Part shown: positions 35,702 through 48,422 of the stretch, in pieces | Layout: every line of letters begins with the position of its first letter | How positions within the stretch are numbered: the first letter of the stretch is position 1 | NCBI RefSeq assembly: GCF_000208745.1 | Contig: NC_030854.1 | Coordinates: 21,016,378 to 21,080,377, forward strand | DNA from: Theobroma cacao | Taxonomy: Eukaryota > Streptophyta > Magnoliopsida > Malvales > Malvaceae | Reading direction: 5' to 3' | DNA length: 64,000 nt | The notes under the pieces: generated by a model | The model's input: only the letters and a program-made list of their open reading frames with translations | Told to the model about the DNA's origin: nothing | The model's database searches: none | Position numbers and translations under genes: made by a program

Positions 35702-37613
35702 TGTTAGCTTTAAAATGATTATAGTTTTGATTATGACAAAATGATCAAATTTTCTTGAACATTACTTAAGTGATCCTTGATATATTCTTGAAACGATTTA
35801 ACACTCATACTTGCGTTCTTACATGATTACAAGCTTGATTATCTTAGTTGTGTGAAATCTTGAAGTTTTTGAACTTTCACACATACTTCATAAATATCTA
35901 TGAGCTTGAATGACTTAACTATATGAATGTTAAACCCTCTTGAACAAGGTTTCATAATCTCTCTAATATTCAATCTTAAGATGTTTAAGTTGCAAGATAG
36001 GTACACAAGATGAGAAGTTCATTGATCCACACAACACCAAGTTTGTTTCAAGCCAAAAACTTCATTCATCACTCAATATTTAATCATAAGGAAGATATGA
36101 TTGAAGTTACATGCTAAAATGATAAGAAATCTTGAATAAACGAAGCCTCAATCAATCTAAGGACAAAATGTATGGAAGTCTTGAATATTCAAAAGTCCTA
36201 GTCGATCTTAGAGTGGTTCTAGTCGATCTTATGGCAGAATGGGAGAGAAAACTTGAGAATACACAACCATAGTCAATCCCATAAAAGTTGTAGTCGATTT
36301 TAAGGTACTGAAGCATGTGAAATTTGACTTTTAAGAAGCCATAGTCAATCCTTAGAGATAGGTAGTCAACTACCTAAAGCCAGATGATTGTTGCACATGA
36401 ATTTCAAAAGACAAACAGCTAGTTTTTCGCTAAAATCATCTCCAACGGCTCAAACTTTTTCCTAGCATAAGAATGACTTCTCCCACACATTGTAAAGGTT
36501 GGAAGAGTGGAGAAAAACACTAAATATCAAATCTCGTAAAGAAAAAAAGAAGAAAGAAAGAAAAACTAAGCTAAAGCAAGCAAATCACATTCTTTCACTT
36601 AGCTTTCAAGCTATCCTTGAGTTCCAAATTCTTTGTGCTTTAATTACTATCCTTTATATACATCTTTGTACACATTACTCTCTTCCAACATTGTACTCAC
36701 TTAGCAAAACCCACCTTTTAGAGGTATTTTTACTACTCAAAATTTGTAAAGGTTATGGTTGCTTCTGAAACTAGCCATATATGGGTTATGGTTGAGCCTA
36801 GAAAAAGCCACTGTGTGGGTTATGGTTAAACCTAAAAAAAAAAATCATTGTGAGGGTTGCCACTTGATCCCATGACAAAGCTATTATAAGGGTTATCACT
36901 TGATCTTGTTAAAAAGTCATTGTAAGGGTTATCACTTGATCCCATGAAAAAGCCATTATGACAAATTTGCTTGATCCCTTTAAAATGCATAATTCCTTGA
37001 GTGGATTTGAAACACCTTAGCTTGCTAAATAAGAGGATGTAGGCATTTGAGAAAGTCGAACCTCTACAAAATTCTTATCTCTTCATTTTCATTTTTACTT
37101 TAATTTGTTGCATTTTATTTCAAGAAAACCTAATTTCACAAATTGCTTATGTTCTTTACACATTGACTTGCTTTTTTGTCAAATCCTTTTTCATCATTAC
37201 TATTTGTCCATCTTTTGTTGAAAAGTTTTCTTGAAATATACTTCTTAAGTTTTTCTTTGTCTAAAGTGCATTCAAAAATTTTTTAAGCATTTCATAAGTG
37301 ATTTTAAATCTATTTCAATTGCTTTTGACTTAAACCAAAATTGTTACTATTTTCTGAAGTCTTAAATAAACTCATTTTTGCTCTTATGGAAGATATTTTC
37401 TAGTTTAGGTTCGACTACTCCTTTCCCATAGTTGGCTAAAACACCACTTGCATTCTTCACAAGTTATCCTTTGATCTAGGATTGACTATAGCTTCACTAT
37501 AGTCGACTATAGCTAATTAATCTTTATTTTCCAAAATTTTTAATGTCCAATTCACAGTAGCCCCCTCTTTTGGACATTTTTGTCACTTGTTCATTAAGCC
37601 AACATTTCTAACA
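35702..37613 (+). mobile_element. Element A 3' LTR (uninterrupted)
   Basis: Starts TGTTAGCTTTAAAATG and ends TTTCTAACA. It lacks both the SINE and element B and so gives the empty-site reference for each: CTTCATAAATATCTATGAGCTT near 35888 for the SINE, and TTGGCTAAAACACCACTTGC near 37430 for B. A 36-bp array at about 36750-36985 corresponds to 6443-6700. Confidence 0.85.
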
Positions 37614-38438
37614 TTTTGCATGTTGGTTGTGTGTGTTTAGGTTTTCTCACTTTAGGGAGTGTTGTTAGGTGGCTAGTTGCATAGTTAGGAGTTGGACTTG
37701 CTAGAAAAGTTGTGTATATTACTCCATAGTGGAAAAAATGATTAGTGGGATCAAAGTAGAGTTTGTAGGTGGACATTAACCACTATTTAAGTACATTTTA
37801 GAATAATTGGAGAAATGGTGGGTAAGACAATAAATGTCATTCTTGGTGTTAGGGTTTTGGGTTAGGTTTATTGCCCTAGTCTTAGTCCACTAGCTGTAGG
37901 TAAAGGGCCTTAAGTGCTCACTATTGATAAAATGGTAACCACAAAGGAGTTGGTTCGAGGAAAATCGTATTAAATAATGGTGGCAAATGGGTAGGTCTAG
38001 ATCAGGTCATTTTATGTATGGCTCACAAGGTTCGAGTCATTTCAGGTATGAGTTGTTAGGACTTTAAATCATTTCTAGCTCAAGTCATATTGTATTCAGA
38101 TTCAGGTTAGAATGAAACTAGTAATTAATTTTGCATTTTTAGTGTAAAGTTTGAGTTATTATAGCTTTAGGATGGATCAATACATATTCATGTTGTTTTA
38201 GATTTAGATTATTTCATGTTCGAACCATTTCGAGTTCAAATCATTTTAAATTTGAATCTTTTCAAGATTAGTCAATTTAAGTTTAATGAGGTTCAAATTC
38301 AAGTTTTTTTTTTAAATGAGTTTTGGGTGCAAGTTCATCTTGTTACCTTTAATACTAAAGATTGTCAAACTTGTGGCCAGAATGAGGTCGTGGGGTTAAA
38401 GATAGGGTTATATGCTCTAGCAAGGAGTAATTATATAG
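37614..38438. other. Intergenic, no gene seen
   Basis: About 820 bases between elements A and K. It includes a degenerate TTCGAGTCATTTCAGGT-type repeat at about 38030-38290, a common plant simple-repeat style. The right end (TAATTATATAG) is the target side of element K and continues at 44001. Confidence 0.6.
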
Positions 38439-38886
38439 TGTTAGAAATATTTGAGGAGAAGAAGAATATTTAAAGAAGAACAAAGAGTATGACTTTGAGG
38501 GCATGAATTGTCACTTTCTTTAAAGTGCTTTTTCAACCTCTAAGATAGAACAAAGTCCTTAACACACTTATCAGAATTATGAAAATGGAAATATAAGAAC
38601 ATTATTTATATAATTAACGAACATATATGTCTTTTCATGTAAACAGTCCTTTTTTTTCATAAGATGACTATTCAAAAGTTGTCTTTCCATATAAAGAGTC
38701 GTTTCTTTTAATAAGATGACTATTCAAAAGTTGTTTCCTTTCATAATATAACTATTCATAAAATCATATTTAATAACCTTTGATAATACAACTATTAAAA
38801 AGTTATATCTAATAAGATAATTAATTATAATTTTTTTTAGTCATAACTTTTCATTAATAAGACCAACATTAACAAACTATCTAACA
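38439..38886 (-). mobile_element. Element K 3' LTR (left copy)
   Basis: 448 bp, matches 43556-44000 throughout (ATATTTGAG start, GACTTTGAGGGC, AAGTCCTTAACACACTTAT, ACTATTCAAAAG repeated, CTATCTAACA end), with many point differences. Confidence 0.9.
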
Positions 38887-38924
38887 ATCTCCCACTAGTT
38901 TAAAATGTTGGTTTCTCCTATAAA

Positions 38925-38956
<32 letters not shown>

Positions 38957-39520
38957 ATATTATTAGTGATTTTCACACAAACAAATATTACGCATACTAA
39001 AAGATATCCTCTCAATTTGAACCATCAATTAGTGCATATATCTCAAAACCCTAATGAAGTAAATGGTGTTTGCAAATTGAACCTCAACTCTTGGTGTTAG
39101 AATTGAAGATACATCACACATAATATGTATTTATATTTCTATAAATAGTCGTTCACTTTTAACACTATAATGGCCATGTGCTTATCTTATTCATAATAAA
39201 CATTTATAAAAGAATCTCCAATTTCTTCTTGTTGAAGCAACACCACTCTTTATGTTTATATAAGTGGAGTTTTTCATTAATGTCCCCATTGCTTTAGACA
39301 TTTTCTTTCCATAATATAAAACTCCATTAAGAGTATAAATTCACTCTTTATACGCAATAGATTGCATTATTTTCAAACAAGATTTTGAGGAATGAGTTTT
39401 AATAGTGAACCATAAACATATAACAATAACTTATTTTTACCCATTGAACTTTGTAATTAAAGGTTATTAATAAAAAGTTGGGTTCTTGCTATTGGCGTCT
39501 AATAGGGGTTTTAAACCCAT

Positions 39521-39787
39521 TTATCTTGTAGTACTACTTATCAAATCCCTTGGTAAACCTTTTGTTAGAGGATCTGCCAAATGGCTTGCAAATTTAACAT
39601 ATGTTATGATAATTACCCCATTAGAGATCAATTCTCTAATATAATCATGTCTTAAACTAATATGTCTATATTTTCCATTATAGACATCACTATATGCTCT
39701 AGACATTGTGGCAACACTATCACAATATAAAGAAATGGTTGGCATTGGTTGTGGCCACAACTCTATATCTAATAACAAATTTCTCAA
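39521..39787 (-). pseudogene. Element K RNase H
   Basis: The open frame shows the C-terminal part of copia RNase H: LYCDSVATMSRAYSDVYNGK, HISLRHDYIRELI, and the closing ADPLTKGLP motif. The catalytic Asp of the CDS motif is present. A stop upstream (near 39790-39970) separates it from the reverse transcriptase frame. Confidence 0.85.
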
Positions 39788-39975
39788 CCATTATACTTCC
39801 TTTCCTACTGCATCTAAAGCTATAAACTCAAACTCTATTATTGAATGGGAAATGCAAGTTTGTTTCTTAGTTGCCCAACTAATGGCACAACCTCCTTGTG
39901 TAAAAATTCATATGAAGTGCACTTATTATCATTTGCACTAGTAATTCAACTTGCATCAGAGTATCTTTCTAATAC

Positions 39976-41011
39976 TCATGGATAGTCTGAATAATATAAG
40001 CCAAAATTTTTAGTTTTTTTAAGATATCCAAAAACTCTCCTAATGGCTTTCCAATGAACTTTACTAGGCCTACTTGTATATCTTGATAATTTGCAGACTG
40101 CAAATGCAATATCCGGCCTAATGCAATGCATAGCATACATAATACTTCCAATAGATGTAGCATATTCAAGTTGTACAATTGCTTGGTCACCATTCTCATT
40201 CATTTTCATACTTGAGTTATATGGAGTACTAATTTCTTTTATATTGAGATGTTTAAATTTATTGATCAATTTTTTTAATATAGCGACTTTGATTAATAAC
40301 ACAACCATTGTTATTTTTTCAACTTTGATACCTAAAATGGTATCAACCTCGTTCAAATCCTTCATTTTAAATACAAAGGTTAAATATTTCTTTGTTTCAT
40401 TTACGTCGATCATGTCATTGCTAAATATTAGCATATTATCAATATAAAGGCATATTATTACTCCATAATCATTGGTAAATTTGAATAAGCACACTTGTCA
40501 GCACCATTATGTTTAAAACCATAAGACAATATCGATAGTTCAAATTTCTCATGCCATTATTTACAAGCTTGCTTTAGCCCATAAGTGATTTAACCAATTT
40601 ACAAACTTTTCTCTCATTTTCAAGAAGTATAAAACCTTTTGATTGTTCCATATATACTTTCTCCTTTAAATCACCATTTAAAAAGGTTGTTTTAACGTCC
40701 ATTTGATATATATGCAATTGATAAATCGAAGCTAGTGCTATAAGTGTTCTAATTAATGTTATTCTAGCTACCAGAGCATATATATCAAAATAGTCTATGC
40801 CTTCCTTTTGTTTGAAACCTTTAACAACTTATCTTACTTTAAAAGTTTGTGTAAAACCATCGGTATTATATTTTCTTCTAAATACCCATTTCCATCCAAT
40901 TGGTTTGGAACCTAAGGGTAAATCAACTAAGACCCATGTATTATTGGACATTATTGAGTCCATTTCATCATTTACAACTTCTTTCTGAAAAGTTGAATCT
41001 CTTAAAGACAT
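39976..41011 (-). pseudogene. Element K reverse transcriptase
   Basis: The N-terminal part at 41011-40829 reads DEMDSIMSNNTWVLVDLP and KPIGWKWVFRRKYNTDG, the conserved start of copia RT. The later part, open from 40494 to 39976, contains VIICLYIDNMLIFSN where active elements have Y-[V/I]-D-D-M, so the second catalytic Asp is Asn. Downstream are GSIMYAMHCIRPDIAFAV and the HWKAIRRVFGYLK thumb region. Stops and frameshifts lie between the parts. Confidence 0.9.
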
Positions 41012-41341
41012 TGTTTCACTAAAAGTTTTGGAGTCTTCATTTATACTTAAGTAAAATTGGTGTTTTATTCAGTACATTAGTTATATCTCCTTTAACTAGA
41101 AAAACAATTGAATCTAGAGAAACGTAATCAAAACTAAATGTTTCTCTTTTCTCAATCTTTGACTTCTTCTTGGCTCAATAGATTCATTAATTCCTATTCT
41201 TTTTTCATCAGCTATTGGAGCTATTTCAACTTGCTTTTCATTTTTAAAATTAACAGTATTATAAACAAATTTATTTTCAAAGAAATCAACATGTATAGAT
41301 TCTACTGTAACATTAGAATTTAAATCAAGTAATCTATATGC

Positions 41342-42250
41342 TTATGAATTTTGTGCATAACCAACAAAAAGACTTTTGATGCCTCTAGGTCCTAATTTTG
41401 TTTTATAAGGATCTATGACTTTATAATAAGCTATACACCCCCACACTTTAAAATAATTCAAATTTGGTTTTCCACCATTATTCCATAATTCATATGGTGT
41501 CATAAGTAATTTCTTTAAAAGAACTCTATTACTTATATAACATGCTGTCAAAAGTGCTTCTCCTCAAAGATTAAAAAGAGCATTTGCATTTAATAACATT
41601 CTATTTACCATATTAACCAAAGTTCTATTTTTTTCTTTCTACTAATCCATTATGTTGAGGTACATAAGGAGTTGTTCTTTGATGAATTATTCCATTCTCA
41701 TTACAAAATAAAGAAAATGAGTTTGGAGAATATTGTCCTCCTCTATCACTTTAAAGAATTTTAATCTTCTTTTCTTCTTTATTTTCAACTATAATTTTAA
41801 ATTCCTTAAATTTGTCAAATGCTTCAGCTTTTGTTTTCATTAAATAAGCATGAGTGAAACGAGAATAATTATCAATCAACGTTATAAAATACATTTTCCC
41901 TCCCTTTGTTAGTAAGCCATTTAGTTCACAAATATCAGAATGTACAAGTTCTAATATTTTAATTTTCTTTTAACTTTTGGAAAATGTTTCTTAGTTATTT
42001 TTGCCTCAACACAAATTTCACATTTTTCAAAACTATTTTTTTGACAAGAAATATAACCATGCTTTGATATAAATTTTAAAAATTGAACATTTAAATGACC
42101 TAGTTTAGTGTGACATAAGTCAAAAGAATACTAAGCAGTATAAGCAAAATAATTATTCATTTCATTGATACTAAGTTTCAACATTCCGCCACAAGAATAT
42201 CCTTTTTCAACAAATACAACATTTTTCGATAGGACAACCTTATTGGACCA
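41342..42250 (-). pseudogene. Element K integrase with GAG-pre-integrase domain
   Basis: Reading down the minus strand: an H...C-rich pre-integrase segment (LGHLNVQFLKF, CEICVEAK, near 42100-42000), the core with SDRGGQYSP and THQRTTPYVPQHNG-like text near 41750-41650, then an open frame 41551-41342 with SNRVL, TPYELW, KPNLNYFKVWGCIAYY and LGPRGIKSLFVGY. Several stops are present. Confidence 0.85.
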
Positions 42251-42497
42251 TACTTACACAATAGATGTGCAAATACAAGATTTTTTTTAATTTCAAGACC
42301 ATGAAATACGTTATGTAAAGTTAATTTCTGTCATGAGGTAAATTTTAACTCAATCGTTCCTTTGCCAAGCCCCTTACAGGATTACGGTTCACCATTAGAA
42401 TTTCTTCTAGTCTCTTGAGTTCTTCATAACTCTTACTCTGCCTTTTGTTGTTGCAAACATGAATAGTAGCATCAAAATCTAACCACCATTCTGAATG

Positions 42498-43515
42498 TTA
42501 TGTTACAATAGCCATGTCTACTTCGGTAACCATTCCAATATGCATTTCAGTGACCATTGCAATAAGCGCTTTAACTTCACATTCAACAAGGTTTACCTTA
42601 TTTTCAGAACCAAAAATAACAATCTTGCTTTCAAAATTTTCAAAATTTCTGAACTTGCACTCCTTGATAAAATATTCATTTTTTCCACAACAATAACACA
42701 TGTTATCACCTTTATATATTTTGGATTTCTTCCAGTCAATTTTCTAGACTTTATTTCTTTTCAAATTTCCAAAACCCTTTTCTTTTTCACTGACGAGATT
42801 TATATTTGACCCAAGAATGAGTGCATCTCTAGCATGATTTTCTGCCTCAATATATAAACGAGTTTGAAACTCTTCGATATTAAAATTTTCTAGAGAATGC
42901 AAAATTTTTTTCCTATATCCATTCCAAAAAGGTGGAAGTTTGGACAGAATTGCTTCCACTTGAAGCGAGTCAAAAATTTTGATTTCTAGTTCACTTAATT
43001 TAGAGGCCAGAATTCATAACTCATATACTTAATCCTTAATCCATAATTGGTTTCGTATCCGTCATGGTAAAGTTAAAGTATCTCAATGCAAGAAATTTAT
43101 CCATACCTTTTTTTTATCTTTTTTGTATGTTTCTTCAAGTGCAATCTAGATTTTCTTTGCTGAAGTCTTATGTCTGAAGAGATCACAATCGATCAGTGAG
43201 AGAATTGATAATGTATTCACGACATATAAACTCGTCATGTTTCCATTTCTTCATGTTAATATTAGCAGTGGTTGCAGTAGCAGTTGTTGTTGCAGCAATG
43301 TTTTCAGAAAGTGTTGTTGCTTTTGCTGATGTGATCCTTTCTGGAATTGATAGTTGATCCGTCTCAAGAACATAATAAATCTTCAATGTAGTTAATAGGA
43401 ATATCATCTTGTCCCTCCATCTAGTGAAATACGTTCCATCGAATTTGTCGAGTTTGATCATTTCTTGATTGAAGAAGTGAACTTTCACACTTGAATTCAA
43501 CCTAATCTCCATCAC
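42498..43515 (-). pseudogene. Element K gag with altered zinc knuckle
   Basis: 43515-43183 holds the Gag start (KLDKFDGTYFTRWRDKMIF, LKIYYVLETD). 42959-42744 holds the UBN2-type middle (MEAILSKLPPFWNGYRKKIL, FNIEEFQTRLYIE). 42701-42660 holds the zinc knuckle as CYCCGKNEYFIKEC, in which the His of C-x2-C-x4-H-x4-C is Tyr. The segments are in different frames. Confidence 0.85.
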
Positions 43516-43555
43516 AAAAGAATTGTGAAAAAGGTTTAAAATAATACCTTAAGAT

Positions 43556-44000
43556 TATTATAAATATTTGAGAAGAAGAAGAATATTTTGAGAAGAAGGA
43601 AAAGTATGACTTTGAGGGCCTAAATTGTCACTTTCCTTAAAGTACTTTTTCAACCTCCAAAATATAATAAAGTCCTTAACACACTTATTAGAATTGTAAA
43701 AATGACAGTGTAAGAACGTTGTTTACATAGTAAACAAACGTTTATGTCTTTTCACGTAAACAATCCTTTCCTTTCATAAGATGACTATTTAAAATTTATC
43801 TTTCCATGTAAACAGTCGTTTCTTTTAATAAGATAACTATTCAAAAGAGTTTTCTTTTATAATACAACTATTCAAAAAATTATATTTAATAACCTTTGAT
43901 AATACAATTATTAAAAAGTTATATCTAAGGAGATAATTAATAATAATTTTTTAGTCACAACTTTTCATTAATAAGACCAACATTCATAAACTATCTAACA
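43556..44000 (-). mobile_element. Element K 5' LTR (right copy)
   Basis: 445 bp partner of 38439-38886. On the minus strand the bases just inside it (AAGGTATTATTTT, near 43540-43552) could be a heavily mutated primer-binding site; that is weak. Confidence 0.85.
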
Positions 44001-47000
44001 TGTAGTGGTGTTAATTATTGTGGAACCATGATGGTATGCATGAGTATATATGAGGCTAATTTCAGTGCAAAATCTGTAGAAGATATATTCAAAAGATTGG
44101 CAGATGGGGCTACCATATGTTAGTCATTAGGAAAGTTGGAAGTTGTGGATGCAACTAGGGCTTGATGGAGTGTTTGGGAGATGCAGTAGGAGTATAATTA
44201 TCAGTTGGTTAGGTTGACATGGTTGTTGTTTCACACAAACATCACCAAATGTTGAGTTCATTGAAAGGTGGGAATTAAGCTCGAGATGAGGTGTCTGAAC
44301 TTGCCAAGAAATGGGACACCGAAGGTTCCCCAGTGATTAACTGCCCTGTCCAATACTTGAGTTAGTAACGGCTCACACGGGGGGAGAGAAGAGCAAAGGT
44401 GAAAGGATGAGAGAAGGGAGAAGAGAGAGAAAGAGTGTGTGAGAGTGAAGAATGCGTCATATACTTGGGATGATGCACTCCTTTGCCCTGTATAGGTAGT
44501 TATCCTTTTCTTGGTAGTTGGCTACTGTTGGGAGCTATTCACCTTGTCCTTTCTAGGGATAGGTGGGGTTGGTTGCTAAAACCAGGTAGGCACCTCCTTG
44601 TAAGTGGTTGTATGGACTCCTTGATAACTTGAGCTTTAAGCTTGATCAAAACATATGAAAATAAATGCATTAAAAACAATATTCCCCCTTGGACCGACGA
44701 TAGTAATTATTGTTAAGTATACAACTAAAAGCTACGCACCCTCGTAAGGTTTATAATGAAAGCATCATCGTATGTCTCGCAAAGCAAATACGTTTGTTTT
44801 GCCTAGATCGTGATCAAGCTGTATCATATTTTAAAACAAATGTTTTCTTGGACTATCATTGGACCTCGATACCTCATAGTTCATGGGAGTCAAAGTCTTT
44901 ATGGATGATTAAAAAAGGATTCTAAGATTTCCCAAATTCTCAATTTGAATGCCAGTCCGATAGACTCAAATAGCAGAAACTATATTTTTGTTCAATTTCA
45001 AGGTATTTCTTTTATCCAAAGTCGAACTAACTCAGATAAATGTGCATTTTCTAAAACAAAAAAAATTCATGTCATTTATAATTAGTAATAATTCAGTTAT
45101 TTCTAATTTTATATGGCTTTGTTAGTAACTAATTAAAAATTTTCAGCACGAAATTATTAATTATTTTTATTAAAATATTAATTATTTACTGGACTACATA
45201 ATCAATTCTCTCAAGTATCTTCTCTTAGATGGATTTAATATTTTTTCTGTCTATGAGGTGCATTTATTTGAGGCGTATACATGAGCTAGCATTCTAATTA
45301 ATATATTCTTAGCCTTTCTTTACGCATATTGAATAACTGTTGTCGAGTTTACGACTGATTTACTTACAATCCAGTGCCAATTTTGAGCAGTGGAACTGTA
45401 ATCCGCCTTCAAAACTCAGCCTATACAGCAGTACTCTCTATTAAATTATGATGAAAGAGCTATAAAAACACACTGCCGCATTTAAAATTTAAATTAAAGC
45501 ACTTGAGTATCTACTTAATGATAATTTTAATACTTAGTTTGATTCTTACTTCCAACAAATAAAAAAAAAAAAAAAGAACTCCATACACTATTTTAAGTTA
45601 TAATGATTCTCACTAATAAAAAGGAAAATGTCTTGAATATACATGTCCCATGAATATGAAGCCATGAGTTAGTATGACTGTGCGTGGCATACATGATAAT
45701 TAAATTTAATTACGTTAGTTAAAATGGAATTTCTTAATTATTAGAAGACGTTTGATACGAGAAAAGCAATATTTCTTATAACGTGAATAATAAAATTATA
45801 TTACCATATTTGGTAATAAAAAACTAATGTAACGTGACATTCCCTCTATTAGAAACAATTATAAATCTTCAGGCGGCCTCTATTTTAATCAGATCATGTC
45901 AATGATTTCAAGAAAAAAAAAATCATGGTGATGAGTAATCAACAATATCTCGGCTAATTTAAACATTAACAAAAGAGAGAAGAGGCATTGGCAGTTATTG
46001 AATGATTTGTTGTGAATAATTTCACTTGATTGGTGGCATTGCAAGGGATGATTGGTTTGGGTCAAGTAAATGATGGTATGTTATGTATGCCAACCTGACA
46101 CAGCCACCCACCTAATTGTTTATTTTGTTTGCATAAATGCACACCATGTTACACCCGTATCAGTAACATCTTATTAAGCAAGTCTAGCCCACCTCAAACC
46201 AAAACAGGGTTATTATGCTAATTTACTATTGCCTCCATCCCATTTCTTTGTTAGAGGCCAAAGACTAAAAAACCTTCCTTCTTCTTCTTCTTCTTCTTAT
46301 TATTATTATTATTATAGAAATTTATACTAAAAATTTTAAGTCTCTCTATAATATTAATTTTTTATAATTTTAACATATAAATTACAATATTTATGGAGAA
46401 AAATGGATATTTAATTTGAAACAAAGAGAATATATATTCTATTTTGAAAAAAGAATGAATATTATGTTCAATCATCTTAAAATAGTACAATGGATATTTA
46501 ATTTGAAATGAAAAAAAAATATATTTATTTGACGTACTCTGGATGACGTTATAAAGAAATCATCATATTTAAAAATTAAAATTTAATTGATTTTGCTTAC
46601 ATTTTACATAAAGCTGTCTTATTATAAATTGATTTATTTTGTGTTTAGGGTTTAGGGTTTTATTTGAATATAAATTGATTTATTTTGGGTTGAGGTTTTA
46701 CAATTTAGAGTTTAAAATAGTAAATGTACTACACTTTTGTATTTGAATATTTGGAAGAAAGGAAAATAGAAAAAAAAAAAAAAAGAAAAGAAAAGGAACA
46801 ACGGGATTGAATTATCTTTCTTGTTGGAAAGAGGAAATAAGAGAAGAAGATGGAAGTGGAGAGACATAGACATCACATCCAAAAGAATTATATAATAACA
46901 CTTCCCAACTCATTTATGAGAATGGGAAACAATTGCTATAGAATCCAATTCCTATCCTTTTATAAATGAAAGAAAAATGAATGAAAGTTCTCTATTTAGC

Positions 47001-48120
47001 ATTAGTGTACATCTTTTACTCAAAACGTTGGGTTATTTTTTTTTTTTCAAATTATAAAGATCATGTTTAAATATTATTTTATCATTTTTGTTGTTTCTCT
47101 TTTATATCATATAATTCAAAAAATTAATTTCATTTTCTTTGTTTCTTATATTAGAGAATAAATATTAAATTTTTATTAAATTTCACTGCCTCGCCTCATT
47201 TTGTTTTTTCTTTATTGATTTTTTAGTCAAATAAACTCAGCTTTGATAATTATTTTTAACAAAACCATAAAGTTAAAAAAATTTTAAAATTAAGATTTGG
47301 AAATCTTGAATTTCAAACTTTTCGAAAATTATTTTTTGAAAAATTTATTTTATATGATTTTGTTAAAAAAATCAAAAATGAATTTGTTTGAAAAAAAAAT
47401 CAAATAGAAACAAACAAAATAGAACAATGAGAGTATTAACTACTAATATAAAATAATATTTTATTTATTTTAATAATAAAATAATAATTAAATGAATAAA
47501 TTAAGTCGAGCTTGAGCTCTACTTTAAAAAACCTAACTCGATCAATGGACAAGTCTATCATGTAATAAACTTTCTTTACTTTCATTTTCTCTTTTTTTTC
47601 TTTTTCCAGGCTTAGGATCAAAGGGTAAGTATGCATAAAGTTAGGATTGATTCTCTCAACAATTTTGGCTACAAGGTAGACTACTTCTATTATTGCAAGA
47701 ATTGCATTTGTGTACAACCGTTGCTTTTAATGATGCAATGTAGCTAAGAAAACACTTTCTTTGAGGGTTGGATTTTGGAAGTGTGAAATTTCACTGAAAA
47801 CTTGATTTGTTATTAGTAAGTTTATTCTTTAATCTCAGTAAATAGAGCACTTACATATTTAATTCAATTAAAGTTGTATGTAGTGACATTTTTTACTTTT
47901 CACGTAGTGTTATGTGAAAATAAATGATAAGTGATATTTTAATTAATAATAATTAATAGATTTTTAATTATAATAATCTATTTAGTTCAAAATAAAAATT
48001 TAAGAATTTAATTGAACGGAATAAAAAAAAATATTATTTGAATTTTTAAAAATAATTTTAATTTTTTTTCAAATATTGTGTCTAAATTAAATTATACATG
48101 ATAAAAGGAAAAACTCAAAT
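44001..48120. other. Intergenic, AT-rich, no gene seen
   Basis: 44001-44230 continues the sequence that was split by element K. 44380-44460 is purine-rich (GAGAGAAGAG type). TTC and TTA runs lie at 46279-46315. 46640-46665 has two to three TTTAGGG words. No open frame carries recognisable motifs. Most is probably old repeat and spacer. Confidence 0.6.
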
Positions 48121-48128
48121 ACAACTTA

Positions 48129-48422
48129 GTGTCAAATACAGTAGAAGAAAACATAGGTCACTTACCACATAGAAATCCATTGCTAGGACATGCATTGAGG
48201 GGTTTGTTGCTATCAGAAATGTACTCTTTGTTACTAACCAAGGTAAAGCCTAACATGATTGGCCCGTTATTCCATTTTATCGAAACCAGGGACAAAAAGA
48301 TTCTAGCTTCCAAGTGGCAATGGGATGCTCAACTTAAATGGCTCCAGGTGGAAGGAGTTTTGCTTTGCCAATTGCCACCCAAAGGAAAGCAAATCCTCTT
48401 GTTTAATTTAATTGAAGAATAA
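48129..48422 (+). other. Unrecognised open frame, 97 codons, no ATG at its start
   Basis: The frame opens at a GTG and reads HLPHRNPLLGHALRGLLL ... WDAQLKWLQVEGVLLCQLPP before a stop. I do not recognise it. It has no visible splice partners, no TATA element nearby and lies in AT-rich spacer 1.7 kb upstream of the kinase gene. It could be an old gene or retroelement fragment, or chance. Confidence 0.15.

Larger units (their letters stand above)
5252..37613 (+). mobile_element. LTR element A: host of the nested insertions, copia-like, non-coding
   Basis: The two LTRs (5252-7166 plus 18966-19124; and 35702-37613) match along their length, both begin TGTTA and end CTAACA, and are flanked by a 5-bp near-duplication (TCTTG at 5247-5251, TTTTG at 37614-37618). 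A primer-site-like stretch follows the 5' LTR and a purine tract (AAAAGGGGAGAGAT) precedes the 3' LTR. After removing nested elements the interior is only about 3.3 kb (19125-19974, 24812-26522, 34999-35701), and I find no gag or pol in it. It therefore looks like a large non-autonomous derivative (LARD type). LTR style and PBS suggest a copia (SIRE/Maximus-like) source; that assignment is inference. Confidence 0.8.
38439..44000 (-). mobile_element. Ty1/copia element K, complete structure but decayed
   Basis: LTRs are 38439-38886 and 43556-44000 with TGTTAG...CTAACA ends (right copy starts TATTA, one G-to-A in the TG). Flanks TATAG (38434-38438) and TGTAG (44001-44005) are a near-perfect 5-bp duplication. 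On the minus strand the order is gag, zinc knuckle, GAG-pre-integrase, integrase, reverse transcriptase, RNase H, polypurine tract (AGTGGGAGAT, complement at 38887-38896): the copia order. Every domain has stops or frameshifts, so it cannot move by itself. Confidence 0.9.

Noticed and set aside
40091..40447. 118-codon plus-strand frame
   Set aside because: It is antisense to the clear reverse-transcriptase frame of element K.
46640..46665. Interstitial telomere repeat (TTTAGGG)n
   Set aside because: Only two to three units are present, within expectation for AT-rich sequence.
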